Notes: generated by a model from the sequence alone, not told the origin. Shown: positions 1-6,743, counted from the first letter of the stretch. The stretch is DNA of 7,643 nt from an uncultured Desulfovibrio sp. (GCA_937926875.1 CALBAX010000010.1:1-7643), one strand, 5' to 3'. Program-made: numbers and translations.

Positions 1-1
1 C

Positions 2-850
2 TGTCTGGGCCTGGGGCTGGGCTGGTTCGGCCTGCCCTGCATGGGCTATATGGGCATCGCCTGGGCCAATGCCGGTGCCCAATGTCTGGGAGCCGTGGCC
101 AACTGCCTGCTGCTCTGTCGATCCGGCTACCTGTGCCGCGGGGCCCAGCCCACCACGCGCTGGCTGCGGGCCGGTCTGCCCTACCTGCTCAAAGTGGCGC
201 TGCCCGCGGGGGCGGCCCAGATCGTCTGGCAGTCCGGCTACCTCATGCTTTTCGTCCTGGTGGCCTCCCTGCCCTTCGACAGCATCAACGCCCTGGCGGG
301 CCTCACTGCCGGTCTGCGCATCGAGGCCCTGCTCTTCCTGCCGGGCATGGCCTTCAACATGAGCGTCTCCGTGCTGGTGGGCAACTGCCTTGGCATGGGC
401 GAGCCCGCCAAGGCCAAACGCGTCGCCCTTCAGATGATCGTCATCGCCTCGCTGGGCATGAGCGTCGTGGCGGCCCTGCTCTGGCCCTTCCGGGACGAGC
501 TGGCGGCCCTGCTCTCCCACGAGGCAGGCACGCAGGCCCAGATCATCAACTATCTGACCTACAACCTGCTTTCCACGCCTTTTTCCATCGCCAGCACCGT
601 CATGGGCGGCGTCATGGTGGGCGCGGGCGCCACACGCTACAACCTGATGGTCTACGGCGGCACCTTCTGGCTGGTGCGCCTGCCGCTGGGCTGGCTGCTC
701 GGCCACTGGCTGTGGGGCACGGCCTCCGGCGTGTTCCTGGCCATGCTGGTCTCGCAGTGTTTACAAACGGCCATCATGTTTTATGTTTTGCTGTACCGCG
801 ACTGGGCCCGCTTTGCCATGCGTGCCCGGCACCATCATGATAACAGATAA
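2..850 (+). CDS. MATE family efflux transporter, C-terminal part (5' truncated by window edge)
   Basis: The reading frame is open from base 2, so the start lies upstream of the window; 282 codons are visible, whereas MATE proteins usually have about 450 residues and 12 membrane segments. The visible part is very hydrophobic, with roughly six to seven predicted membrane helices. It carries features of the second MatE repeat: a stretch resembling MGIAWANAGAQ, a loop with GLRIEALLFLPGMAFNMSVS, and VGNCLGMGEPAKAKR, which resembles the conserved G.N.GAG....A segment of the family. The protein ends in a short basic, His-rich tail (RARHHHDNR). Family members export drugs or metabolites from the cytoplasm across the inner membrane, driven by a Na+ or H+ gradient; the substrate cannot be read from the sequence. 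It is the first visible gene of the plus-strand operon, 15 nt before the DUF2156 gene. An internal ATG at 41 is in frame but cuts into a membrane helix and is not the real start. Confidence 0.88.
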   Translation, partial: CLGLGLGWFGLPCMGYMGIAWANAGAQCLGAVANCLLLCRSGYLCRGAQPTTRWLRAGLPYLLKVALPAGAAQIVWQSGYLMLFVLVASLPFDSINALAGLTAGLRIEALLFLPGMAFNMSVSVLVGNCLGMGEPAKAKRVALQMIVIASLGMSVVAALLWPFRDELAALLSHEAGTQAQIINYLTYNLLSTPFSIASTVMGGVMVGAGATRYNLMVYGGTFWLVRLPLGWLLGHWLWGTASGVFLAMLVSQCLQTAIMFYVLLYRDWARFAMRARHHHDNR

Positions 851-865
851 CGACAGGTTCCCCTG

Positions 866-1741
866 ATGAAGAATCTTTCTTTCACTCCCGTCACCCTGGA
901 CGGCCGCTCCGAATTCTACGAACTGTGGCACAAGACCCCGCGTCGCTCCCTGGACTACAGCCTGCCCAACATCTGGGGCTGGCAGCAGTATTTCGGCCTG
1001 CAGTGGGCCTTTGACGGCGATCTGTGCTGGCTGCGCCAGACCGTGCCCTTCGTCACCTACTGGGCCCCCGTGGGCGACTGGGATGCCGTGGACTGGGCTG
1101 CCAGCGGCATCGATGCCTGCCGCAGCCTCATCCGCGTGCCCGAAGAACTGCTGGAGCGCTGGCGCGCGGCCCTGCCGGACAAGGTCGAGGAGCATGATTC
1201 GCGCGGCCAGTGGGAATACCTGTACCTGCAGAGCGATCTGGCCACCCTGCCCGGCAACCGCTACCACAAAAAGCGCAACCATCTGCGCGGGTTCGAAAAA
1301 GCCTACGGCATCGACTACCGGCCGCTGGACGATGCCATGGTGGAAGACGTGCTTGGCCTCCAGGATGACTGGTGCCAATGGCATGAATGCGAGGATTCCC
1401 CTTCCCTGCGTGCCGAGAACGAAGCCATCAACCGCGTGCTCTCCCACTGGGAGCTCCTGGACGGCCTGCGCGGGGGTTCCCTGTATGTGGACGGCCAGAT
1501 GGTGGCCTTCAGCGTGGGGGAAGCACTGGACGAAAAGACGCTGGGGGTCCATTATGAAAAAGGGCTCAACGGGTTCCGCGGCGTCTACCAGACCATCAAT
1601 GCCTGCTTCTCCCGTGAGGCGGGCAACGGCTTCGAGCTGCTGAACCGGGCCCAGGATCTGGATGAAGAAGGCCTGCGTCAGGCCAAGATGACCTATCTGC
1701 CGACGGATTTTCTGCGCAAGTATCAGGTGAGCTTCAAATAA
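866..1741 (+). CDS. DUF2156 (phosphatidylglycerol lysyltransferase C-terminal-like) protein
   Basis: A 291-residue soluble protein without signal peptide or membrane segments. It matches the DUF2156 family, which has a duplicated GNAT-like acyltransferase fold and is related to the soluble domain of MprF lysyl-phosphatidylglycerol synthases. Visible landmarks are YSLPNIWGWQQY (residues 31-42), WEYLYLQSDLATLPGNRYHKKRNHL (117-140, the usual tyrosine-rich strand and KR-N-H core), and near the C-terminus NRAQDLDEEGLRQAKMTYLP (260-279). The last block normally reads close to NREqDlG..GLRkAK, so the family Glu is Ala here and the Gly after DL is Asp. Transfer of an aminoacyl or acyl group to an unknown acceptor is the likely chemistry, but no substrate is established for the stand-alone form. 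It lies 15 nt after the MATE gene and 9 nt before the NlpC/P60 lipoprotein gene, which hints at an envelope role. The ribosome site is weak (CAGG about 10 nt before the ATG). Confidence 0.85.
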   Translation: MKNLSFTPVTLDGRSEFYELWHKTPRRSLDYSLPNIWGWQQYFGLQWAFDGDLCWLRQTVPFVTYWAPVGDWDAVDWAASGIDACRSLIRVPEELLERWRAALPDKVEEHDSRGQWEYLYLQSDLATLPGNRYHKKRNHLRGFEKAYGIDYRPLDDAMVEDVLGLQDDWCQWHECEDSPSLRAENEAINRVLSHWELLDGLRGGSLYVDGQMVAFSVGEALDEKTLGVHYEKGLNGFRGVYQTINACFSREAGNGFELLNRAQDLDEEGLRQAKMTYLPTDFLRKYQVSFK

Positions 1742-1750
1742 GGGGGCATC

Positions 1751-3112
1751 ATGACTCGGTCTTTCCTCTGGACAGGGGTACGGCTGGCGGCGCTGTGTTC
1801 GCTGCTGTTGCTGGCCGCCTGTGGCGGCAAGCAGATCCCGCCGCGGGACGGCATCCCTTCCCCGCATCTGGGCACCATCCGTGACATGCGGACCTTCCCG
1901 CAGGATCTGACCGTGTTCGCCCGGCAGGCCGGCGCCGACACGCCCCTGCTGGACAGCCAGGCCCAGGCGGAACAGGATGCGCGTTTCAACCGCATCTTCT
2001 TCGGCCCCTGGGACATGCGCAAGACTTCCATCCGCAAGCGGGACGTGGAGATCTATTTCCGCAAGGCCAAGGGCTACAAATACGGTGACGTGCGCTGGAG
2101 CCAGGACGAATGGGACGCCATGCGCGCCAACGCCGGCCTGAAAGGCTTCCCCAACACGGCCATGCACGGCATCACGGTGCGCAATGCCGACCTGCGCGAG
2201 ATGCCCAGCCATACGCCGCGCTTCAGCGAGCCTACGCCCGACCCGCGCACCAATCCTTTCGACTACTTCCAGTATTCCCTGCTGCCGGTGGGTACGCCGG
2301 TCTTCATCGCCCACACCAGCCGTGACGGCAACTGGTACTATGTGGAGACCCCCGTAGCCGCGGGCTGGGTGGACGCCAATGATATCGGCATCGTGGACGA
2401 GGCGTTCGAGGCCGGCTACAAGACCGGCAGCTATGTGGCCGTGCTGCGCGACAACGTCCTCCTGCCCGGCAGCCTTGCAGGACAGGTCAATATCGGCACT
2501 ATCCTGCCCCTGGCCCCGTCCCAGAACGACAACACCCGTCTGGCGGTGCTGGTCCCCGTCAAGAACGGCAGCCGGGCGAACGTGGTCACCCTGACGATGG
2601 CCCACGAAGACGCCGCCATCAAGCCCCTGCCCATGACCCCGGCGCAGGTGGCCCTCATCGGCAATGTCATGATGGGACAACGCTACGGCTGGGGCGGCAT
2701 GTTCGGTGACCGTGACTGCTCCGCCCTGACCCGCGAACTGCTCACTCCTTTCGGCATCTGGCTGCCCCGCAACTCCCTGTCCCAGGCGCGCAGCGGACGG
2801 CGCATCATGCTGGACGGCATGAGCATCAAGGAAAAGGAGAAGGCCATCCTGCGCGACGGTGTCCCTTTCCTGACCCTGGTCTGGCTGCGCGGGCACATCA
2901 TGCTTTATGTGGGGCCCTACAAAGGGCGGCCCGCCATCTTCCACAACGTCTGGGGGGTGCGCACCGTGGAGGACGACAGCGACAACGAGCGCTTCGTCAT
3001 CGGGCGCGCCGTGGTCAGCTCCATCACACCCGGCCACGAATTGCGCAACCTGTACCGCACCACCACCTTCGGTGACCGCGTGAACAGCATCACCGTCCTG
3101 GGAGGCCGCTGA
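1751..3112 (+). CDS. Lipoprotein NlpC/P60 (C40) peptidoglycan endopeptidase with SH3 domains
   Basis: A 453-residue predicted lipoprotein. The N-terminus has arginines at 3 and 11, a hydrophobic stretch to residue 22 and a lipobox L21-A22-A23-C24; the residue after Cys is Gly, not Asp, so outer-membrane sorting is plausible. Residues about 30-135 fit the N-terminal stabilising region of this architecture. Residues about 137-210 look like a bacterial SH3 domain (TVRNADLREMP, then GTPVFIAHTSRDGNWYYVET and GWVDANDI), and a second SH3-like segment follows to about 290. The C40 peptidase domain carries the nucleophile in RDCSALTREL (Cys323), the catalytic His in GHIMLYVG (His382), and a probable third residue in IFHNVWG (His398). 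The family cleaves gamma-D-Glu-to-diamino-acid bonds in stem peptides, in cell-wall turnover or recycling. A G-rich ribosome site (AGGGGG) precedes the ATG at 1751. The stop overlaps the next start by one base, so the two are translationally coupled. Confidence 0.93.
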   Translation: MTRSFLWTGVRLAALCSLLLLAACGGKQIPPRDGIPSPHLGTIRDMRTFPQDLTVFARQAGADTPLLDSQAQAEQDARFNRIFFGPWDMRKTSIRKRDVEIYFRKAKGYKYGDVRWSQDEWDAMRANAGLKGFPNTAMHGITVRNADLREMPSHTPRFSEPTPDPRTNPFDYFQYSLLPVGTPVFIAHTSRDGNWYYVETPVAAGWVDANDIGIVDEAFEAGYKTGSYVAVLRDNVLLPGSLAGQVNIGTILPLAPSQNDNTRLAVLVPVKNGSRANVVTLTMAHEDAAIKPLPMTPAQVALIGNVMMGQRYGWGGMFGDRDCSALTRELLTPFGIWLPRNSLSQARSGRRIMLDGMSIKEKEKAILRDGVPFLTLVWLRGHIMLYVGPYKGRPAIFHNVWGVRTVEDDSDNERFVIGRAVVSSITPGHELRNLYRTTTFGDRVNSITVLGGR

Positions 3113-4707
3113 TGAACGGGGACAGCCCCCGTCTGCTGGACTTCCGCGTGGCGGGCGCTCTGGTGGGGCAGCGGCTGGACAAGGCCCTGTGCGGCCTGTT
3201 GCCCGACCTTTCCCGGGCGGCCGTGCAGCGTGCCATCACGGCCGGTGCCTGCCGCATCGACGGGATGCCGGTCTCCGCAGCCTCCCTCAAGCTCCGGGCA
3301 GGCCAGGAGGTCTGCCTCGACCTGCCCGATACGGCCAATGAGCTCCGTGCCGAAGACGAAGCGGTGGACATCCTCTGGCAGGACGAGCATCTGGTGCTGT
3401 GCAACAAGCCTGCGGGCCTGACGGTCCATCCCTGTCCGTCCTGCCCCGAAAACACGCTTGTCCAGCGCCTGCTGCACCACTTCCCGCGTCTGCGGGAACA
3501 GGAAGGCCTGCGCCCCGGCGTGGTCCATCGTCTGGACAAGGACACCAGCGGCCTCTTGCTCGTGGCCCTGGACGAGCCTACCCGCCTGCGCATGAGCGAG
3601 GCCTTTGCCCGGCGGGAAGTCCACAAGGAATATCTGGCCCTGGTGCAGGGCGTGCCCCCGCAGACGGGTACCTGCCGGGAACCTCTGGGCCGCCATCCTA
3701 CCGCCAAGGTCAAGATGGCCGTGATCCCGGAGAACCGGGGCGGCAAAGCGGCCCACAGCGACTGGCGTGTGCTCTGGAAGAGCCCGCGCAGGGATTTCTC
3801 GCTGGTGGCCGTGCGCATCCATACCGGGCGCACCCATCAGATCCGCGTCCACATGGCGCACGTGGGCCATCCCCTGCTGGGCGATGCCCTGTATGCTCCG
3901 GCCCCGGTGGCGGCCCGCGCCCCGCGTCAGATGCTGCATGCCTGGCACATCAGTTTTTGCCACCCCCTGTCGGGCGAAGAGCTGGAATTCTTCTGCCCGC
4001 CGCCCGACGACATGCTCCAGGCCATCCTGCGCAACAGCAGCCGCATGCAGCGGCTGGTCATCACAGGCAACCCCGGTTGCGGCAAATCGACCCTCACCCA
4101 TGCGCTGGAAGAGGCGGGCCTGCCCACGGTGAGCGCCGACGCCCTGGTGGCACGGCTCTATGCCGCCGGTGGCGAGATGGCCGACTATCTGGGCCGCCGT
4201 TTCGGGGAACGCCTGCTGGAAGATGACGGCAGCGTATGCAAAAACGTGTTGCTGGAGGCCATGCAGCAGGATCCCGGCCTGCGCAGGGAGGTTGAACAGA
4301 TGGTCCATGCCCTGGTCCGGGACGCCATCCTGGCCTTCTGGGACAAGGCAGAAGCCGAGGGAAAGGACTGCGCCGTGGCGGAGATCCCCCTGTATTTCGA
4401 GTGCGGCTGGCACAAAGCCGGTCTGCCCGGGGCCCTGAGCTTGACGGTACGCTGTCCGCGCGAGATCCGCCTGCAGCGCATCATGGCCACCCGAGGCTGG
4501 AGCGAAGAAAAAGCCGCGACCCTGGAAGCCTGGCAGTGGCCCGCCGAACGCAAGGAAGCCGCCAGCGATCTGGTCGTGGACAACGCCGGGACACCAGCGG
4601 ACCTGCGCGCCCGCATCCCTGCCCTGCTGGAACAGCTGGCCGCGCTGCGGCAACAGGAACAGAACGACATTGTCCGGCAGGCCACTTCCTGCTGGCAGAG
4701 CAAATGA
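3112..4707 (+). CDS. coaE: Fusion protein: RluA-family pseudouridine synthase + dephospho-CoA kinase (CoaE)
   Basis: One 531-residue frame holds two enzymes. Residues about 18-55 form an S4 RNA-binding domain (VGQRLDKALCGLLPDLSRAA). Residues about 85-300 are an RluA-type pseudouridine synthase with the catalytic motif HRLDKDTSG (139-147, nucleophile Asp142) and the later block RIHTGRTHQIRVHM (235-248). This part isomerises uridines in rRNA or tRNA. From residue 312 a P-loop kinase follows: ITGNPGCGKST (317-327), SADALVARLY (341-350), a CoaE-like VHALVR (398-403), a lid-type RIMATRGWSEEKA (456-468) and SDLVVDN (485-491), as in CoaE, which phosphorylates dephospho-CoA in the last step of CoA synthesis. 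Each half has about the full length of its stand-alone family, with only a short linker. The start is supported by GGGAGG six nt upstream and the one-base overlap with the previous stop. An in-frame ATG at 4045 (Met312) lies exactly at the kinase border but lacks a good ribosome site. Several kinase motifs are atypical. Confidence 0.92.
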   Translation: MNGDSPRLLDFRVAGALVGQRLDKALCGLLPDLSRAAVQRAITAGACRIDGMPVSAASLKLRAGQEVCLDLPDTANELRAEDEAVDILWQDEHLVLCNKPAGLTVHPCPSCPENTLVQRLLHHFPRLREQEGLRPGVVHRLDKDTSGLLLVALDEPTRLRMSEAFARREVHKEYLALVQGVPPQTGTCREPLGRHPTAKVKMAVIPENRGGKAAHSDWRVLWKSPRRDFSLVAVRIHTGRTHQIRVHMAHVGHPLLGDALYAPAPVAARAPRQMLHAWHISFCHPLSGEELEFFCPPPDDMLQAILRNSSRMQRLVITGNPGCGKSTLTHALEEAGLPTVSADALVARLYAAGGEMADYLGRRFGERLLEDDGSVCKNVLLEAMQQDPGLRREVEQMVHALVRDAILAFWDKAEAEGKDCAVAEIPLYFECGWHKAGLPGALSLTVRCPREIRLQRIMATRGWSEEKAATLEAWQWPAERKEAASDLVVDNAGTPADLRARIPALLEQLAALRQQEQNDIVRQATSCWQSK

Positions 4708-4734
4708 CGCCATCCCCCGTTCGATCACAAGCAT

Positions 4735-5241
4735 ATGGCAAGCACTATGAGCAGCAAAAAAATAGCCAAGACCAATGCCGCGCGCCTGCTGGAGCGTCTG
4801 GAGATCCCCTTCGCCCTGCATCAGGCCGATGTGGATGAAAGCGACCTTTCCGCCGTGACCATGGCCCACAAGCTGGGCGTGGATCCCGGCTGCGTCTTCA
4901 AGACACTGGTGGCCCGTGGTGACAAAACAGGCGTCATCATGGCCTGCATCCCCGCCGCGGCGGAACTGAACCTGAAGGCCCTGGCCACGGCATCCGGCAA
5001 CAAGCATGTGGAGATGGTCCACCTCAAGGAAGTCCTGCCCCTGACAGGCTACATCCGCGGCGGCTGTTCGCCGCTGGCAGCCAAAAAGGATTACCCTGTC
5101 TTTCTGGATGAACACGCCATCCTTTGGGAACAGATCTACATCAGCGCCGGGCAGCGCGGAGTTCAGCTCTGCCTTTCGCCGGACGATCTGTGCCGGGCCA
5201 CTGGCGCCACCATGGCCGAGATCGCCAATAATGCAGACTGA
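4735..5241 (+). CDS. ybaK: YbaK/EbsC-type aminoacyl-tRNA deacylase (probable Cys-tRNA(Pro) deacylase)
   Basis: A 168-residue cytoplasmic protein of the YbaK/EbsC family, close to the usual length of 155-165. Conserved blocks are present in order: KTNAARLLE at the N-terminus, VFKTLVA (54-60) with the conserved Lys56, the helix PAAAELNLKALA (73-84), GYIRGGCSPLAAKK (105-118), and ISAGQRGVQL (136-145). YbaK enzymes hydrolyse Cys-tRNA(Pro), an error product of prolyl-tRNA synthetase; related members clear other mischarged tRNAs, so the exact substrate is an inference. The start is uncertain: ATG at 4735 and ATG at 4747 are both in frame, and neither has a clear Shine-Dalgarno sequence in the 27-nt gap after the fusion gene. 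The 4747 start would give MSSKKIAKTNAAR, which resembles typical family N-termini. It is the last gene of the plus-strand operon and is followed by the hairpins at 5232-5360. Confidence 0.92.
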   Translation: MASTMSSKKIAKTNAARLLERLEIPFALHQADVDESDLSAVTMAHKLGVDPGCVFKTLVARGDKTGVIMACIPAAAELNLKALATASGNKHVEMVHLKEVLPLTGYIRGGCSPLAAKKDYPVFLDEHAILWEQIYISAGQRGVQLCLSPDDLCRATGATMAEIANNAD

Positions 5242-5252
5242 AACAGTCTGCA
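5232..5252. repeat. Perfect 9-bp inverted repeat across the ybaK stop codon
   Basis: TGCAGACTG (5232-5240) and CAGTCTGCA (5244-5252) are perfect complements separated by AAA. The ybaK stop TGA (5239-5241) lies in the left arm and loop. The hairpin is not followed by a T-run on the plus strand, so it is a poor terminator in that direction. It could act as a 3'-end stabilising stem for the operon mRNA. Confidence 0.6.
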
Positions 5253-5284
5253 AAAGACAGCAAAAAAACTCTGGACCTCCTCCT

Positions 5285-5306
5285 GCCTGTTCCTGACGGA
5301 GCAGGC
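5285..5306. repeat. Imperfect hairpin in the convergent intergenic region
   Basis: GCCTGTTCC (5285-5293) pairs with GGAGCAGGC (5298-5306) around a TGAC loop, giving nine pairs including one G-T wobble. No T-run follows on either strand within a few bases. It lies between the ybaK end and the main terminator. Its function is unknown; RNA stabilisation or a transcription pause would fit. Confidence 0.45.
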
Positions 5307-5327
5307 GAAGCCTATCAGCCATGACGC

Positions 5328-5368
5328 AAAGAGAGCGGGCCCCCTGCGGGACCCGCTCTCTCATTTTG
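5328..5368. terminator. Probable bidirectional rho-independent terminator between ybaK and metY
   Basis: GAGAGCGGG (5331-5339) pairs perfectly with CCCGCTCTC (5352-5360). After one mismatch the stem continues with CCC (5341-5343) against GGG (5348-5350), leaving a CTGC loop. The outermost A5330-T5361 pair adds one more. On the plus strand the stem runs into TCATTTTG; on the minus strand it runs into TTTGCG. The T-tracts are modest, but the stem is strong and its place between two converging genes fits a shared terminator. Confidence 0.78.
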
Positions 5369-5385
5369 TACCGCCGTGTTATGAC

Positions 5386-6651
5386 TTAGGCCTGAGCCAG
5401 CGCCTGCGACAGGTCTTCCAGAAGGTCGTCGATATTCTCCAGACCGACGGACAGGCGGACCATGCCGGGCGTGATGCCCGCCTCCGTGAGCTGCTCGTCA
5501 CTGAGCTGGCGATGTGTGGAGCTGGCCGGATGCAGGACACAGGTACGGATATCGGCCACATGCACCTGCAGGGACACCATCTTCAGGCTGTCGATGAAGC
5601 GGGCCCCGGCGTCGCGGCCCCCTTTGAGCGAGAAGGAGATGACGCCGCTGCAGCCCTTGGGCAGGTATTTCTCGGCCAGGGCCTTGTCGTGGCTGTCCGG
5701 CAGCCAGGGGTAGCAGACGCTCTCCACCTTGTCGTGCCCGGCCAGGAAGGTCGCCACGACTTCAGCATTGCGGCAGTGGCGTTCCATGCGCAGGGGCAGG
5801 GTCTCCAAGCCCTGATTGATGTAGAAGGCGCCCTGAGGCGTCTGGCAGCAGCCCAGGTCGCGCATGAGCTGCACACGGGCCTTGACGATGAAGGCCGCCT
5901 TGCCGAAAGTCTTGGTATAGATCAGGCCATGATAGGAGGTATCAGGCTCGGTGAATTCGGGGAAGCGCCCGGAAGTCCAGTCGAACTTGCCGCTGTCCAC
6001 GATGACGCCGCCCATCTGCAGGGCATGGCCGTCCATATACTTGGTGGTGGAGTGGACGACGATGTCGGCACCGAAATCGAAGGGGCGGCAAAGCACCGGT
6101 GTGGCAAAGGTATTGTCCACAATCAGGGGCAGGCCGTGACGATGGGCCAGGGCCGCGATGCGTTCGATGTCCAGCACATCCATGGAAGGATTGGTCAGGG
6201 TCTCGCCAAACACCGCCTTGGTGTTGGGACGGATGGCCTTTTCGATCTCGGCGTCATCGGCCCGCTGGTCCACAAAGGTCACGTCGATGCCCATTTTTTT
6301 CAGCGTCACGGCAAACAGGTTGAACGTGCCGCCGTAGATGCTGGCCATGCTGACCACATGGTCGCCGCTCCGGGCCAGATTGAGGATGGCGATAAGGTTG
6401 GCAGCCTGCCCCGAAGAGGTGCACAGGGCGCCGACGCCGCCTTCCAGAGCCGCGATCTTCTGCTCCACGGCATCCACTGTGGGGTTGCCCAGACGGGTGT
6501 AGAAAAAGCCGGAAGTTTCCAGGTCAAAAAGCTTGGCCACATCGGCCGTGGAATCGTACGTAAAGGTCGTGCTCTGCACGATGGGCACTACCCGGGGCTC
6601 ACCATTCTTGGGGGTATAGCCCGCATGCAGGCAAAGCGATTCGGTTTTCAT
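5386..6651 (-). CDS. metY: O-acetylhomoserine aminocarboxypropyltransferase (O-acetylhomoserine sulfhydrylase)
   Basis: A 421-residue PLP enzyme of the Cys/Met metabolism family, of typical MetY length. It begins MKTESLCLHAGYTPKNGEPR and has VVPIVQSTTF (21-30), YTRLGNPT (51-58, with phosphate- and substrate-contacting Tyr and Arg), the PLP-stacking region SSGQAAN (79-85), IVDNTFATP (177-185), the Schiff-base lysine in HSTTKYMDGH (Lys204), and near the C-terminus VLHPASSTHRQL (372-383). The long insert between the lysine and the C-terminal domain (GKFDWTSGRFPEF onward) favours MetY over MetB or MetC. The enzyme joins O-acetylhomoserine and sulfide (or methanethiol) to give homocysteine (or methionine) in the cytoplasm. 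The ATG at 6651 is chosen because GAGG lies five bases upstream and the protein then starts like its family; the frame remains open upstream to a TTG at 6750, but that would begin inside the preceding gene's terminator. It is probably transcribed alone. Confidence 0.94.
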   Translation of the reverse strand: MKTESLCLHAGYTPKNGEPRVVPIVQSTTFTYDSTADVAKLFDLETSGFFYTRLGNPTVDAVEQKIAALEGGVGALCTSSGQAANLIAILNLARSGDHVVSMASIYGGTFNLFAVTLKKMGIDVTFVDQRADDAEIEKAIRPNTKAVFGETLTNPSMDVLDIERIAALAHRHGLPLIVDNTFATPVLCRPFDFGADIVVHSTTKYMDGHALQMGGVIVDSGKFDWTSGRFPEFTEPDTSYHGLIYTKTFGKAAFIVKARVQLMRDLGCCQTPQGAFYINQGLETLPLRMERHCRNAEVVATFLAGHDKVESVCYPWLPDSHDKALAEKYLPKGCSGVISFSLKGGRDAGARFIDSLKMVSLQVHVADIRTCVLHPASSTHRQLSDEQLTEAGITPGMVRLSVGLENIDDLLEDLSQALAQA

Positions 6652-6743
6652 GGGTTCCTCGTTCCGTAAAAAGTCCATTCGGCAGCGTCTGCCGGCCTTT
6701 TTTCTTATCTGATGGATAGGAGAAACACAAGCCGCAGCGCCCC
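6652..6743 (-). promoter_or_regulatory. metY: metY leader: weak candidate promoter, GATA-type palindrome and leader hairpin
   Basis: On the minus strand a -35-like TTGTGT (6725-6730) and a -10-like TAAGAA (6702-6707) are exactly 17 bases apart; each matches sigma-70 consensus at only about three of six positions. The spacer holds an inverted repeat TATC-N5-GATA (6706-6718) that overlaps the -10. Downstream, CGGCAG and CTGCCG (6680-6694, loop ACG) form a perfect six-bp hairpin, and AAAAAG before it can also pair with CTTTTT after it. The leader is too short for, and does not match, the SAM-I riboswitch core. The ribosome site GAGG follows just before the ATG. Regulation by either element is an inference. 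Confidence 0.35.

Noticed and set aside
82..840. A 252-codon plus-strand frame overlapping the MATE gene
   Set aside because: Its product is Arg/Gly/His/Pro-rich and not membrane-like, in contrast to the well-matched MATE frame.
761..3037. A 758-codon open frame on the minus strand, antisense to the DUF2156 and NlpC/P60 genes
   Set aside because: Its product is rich in Gly, Ala, His, Gln and Val without any recognisable motif, while the plus-strand genes show clear families. Strong G/C bias at third positions leaves the opposite frame free of stops.
2917..5364. An 815-codon open frame on the minus strand, antisense to the fusion gene and ybaK
   Set aside because: Same reason: it covers three confidently identified genes, runs through the intergenic terminator, and has the Gly/His/Gln-rich composition of a shadow frame.
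5512..6669. A 385-codon open frame on the plus strand, antisense to metY
   Set aside because: It mirrors metY, has no recognisable motifs and no operon context; it is a codon-bias shadow.
6652..6743. SAM or SAH riboswitch upstream of metY
   Set aside because: The leader is under about 90 bases and shows none of the conserved SAM-I core; only a simple hairpin is visible.
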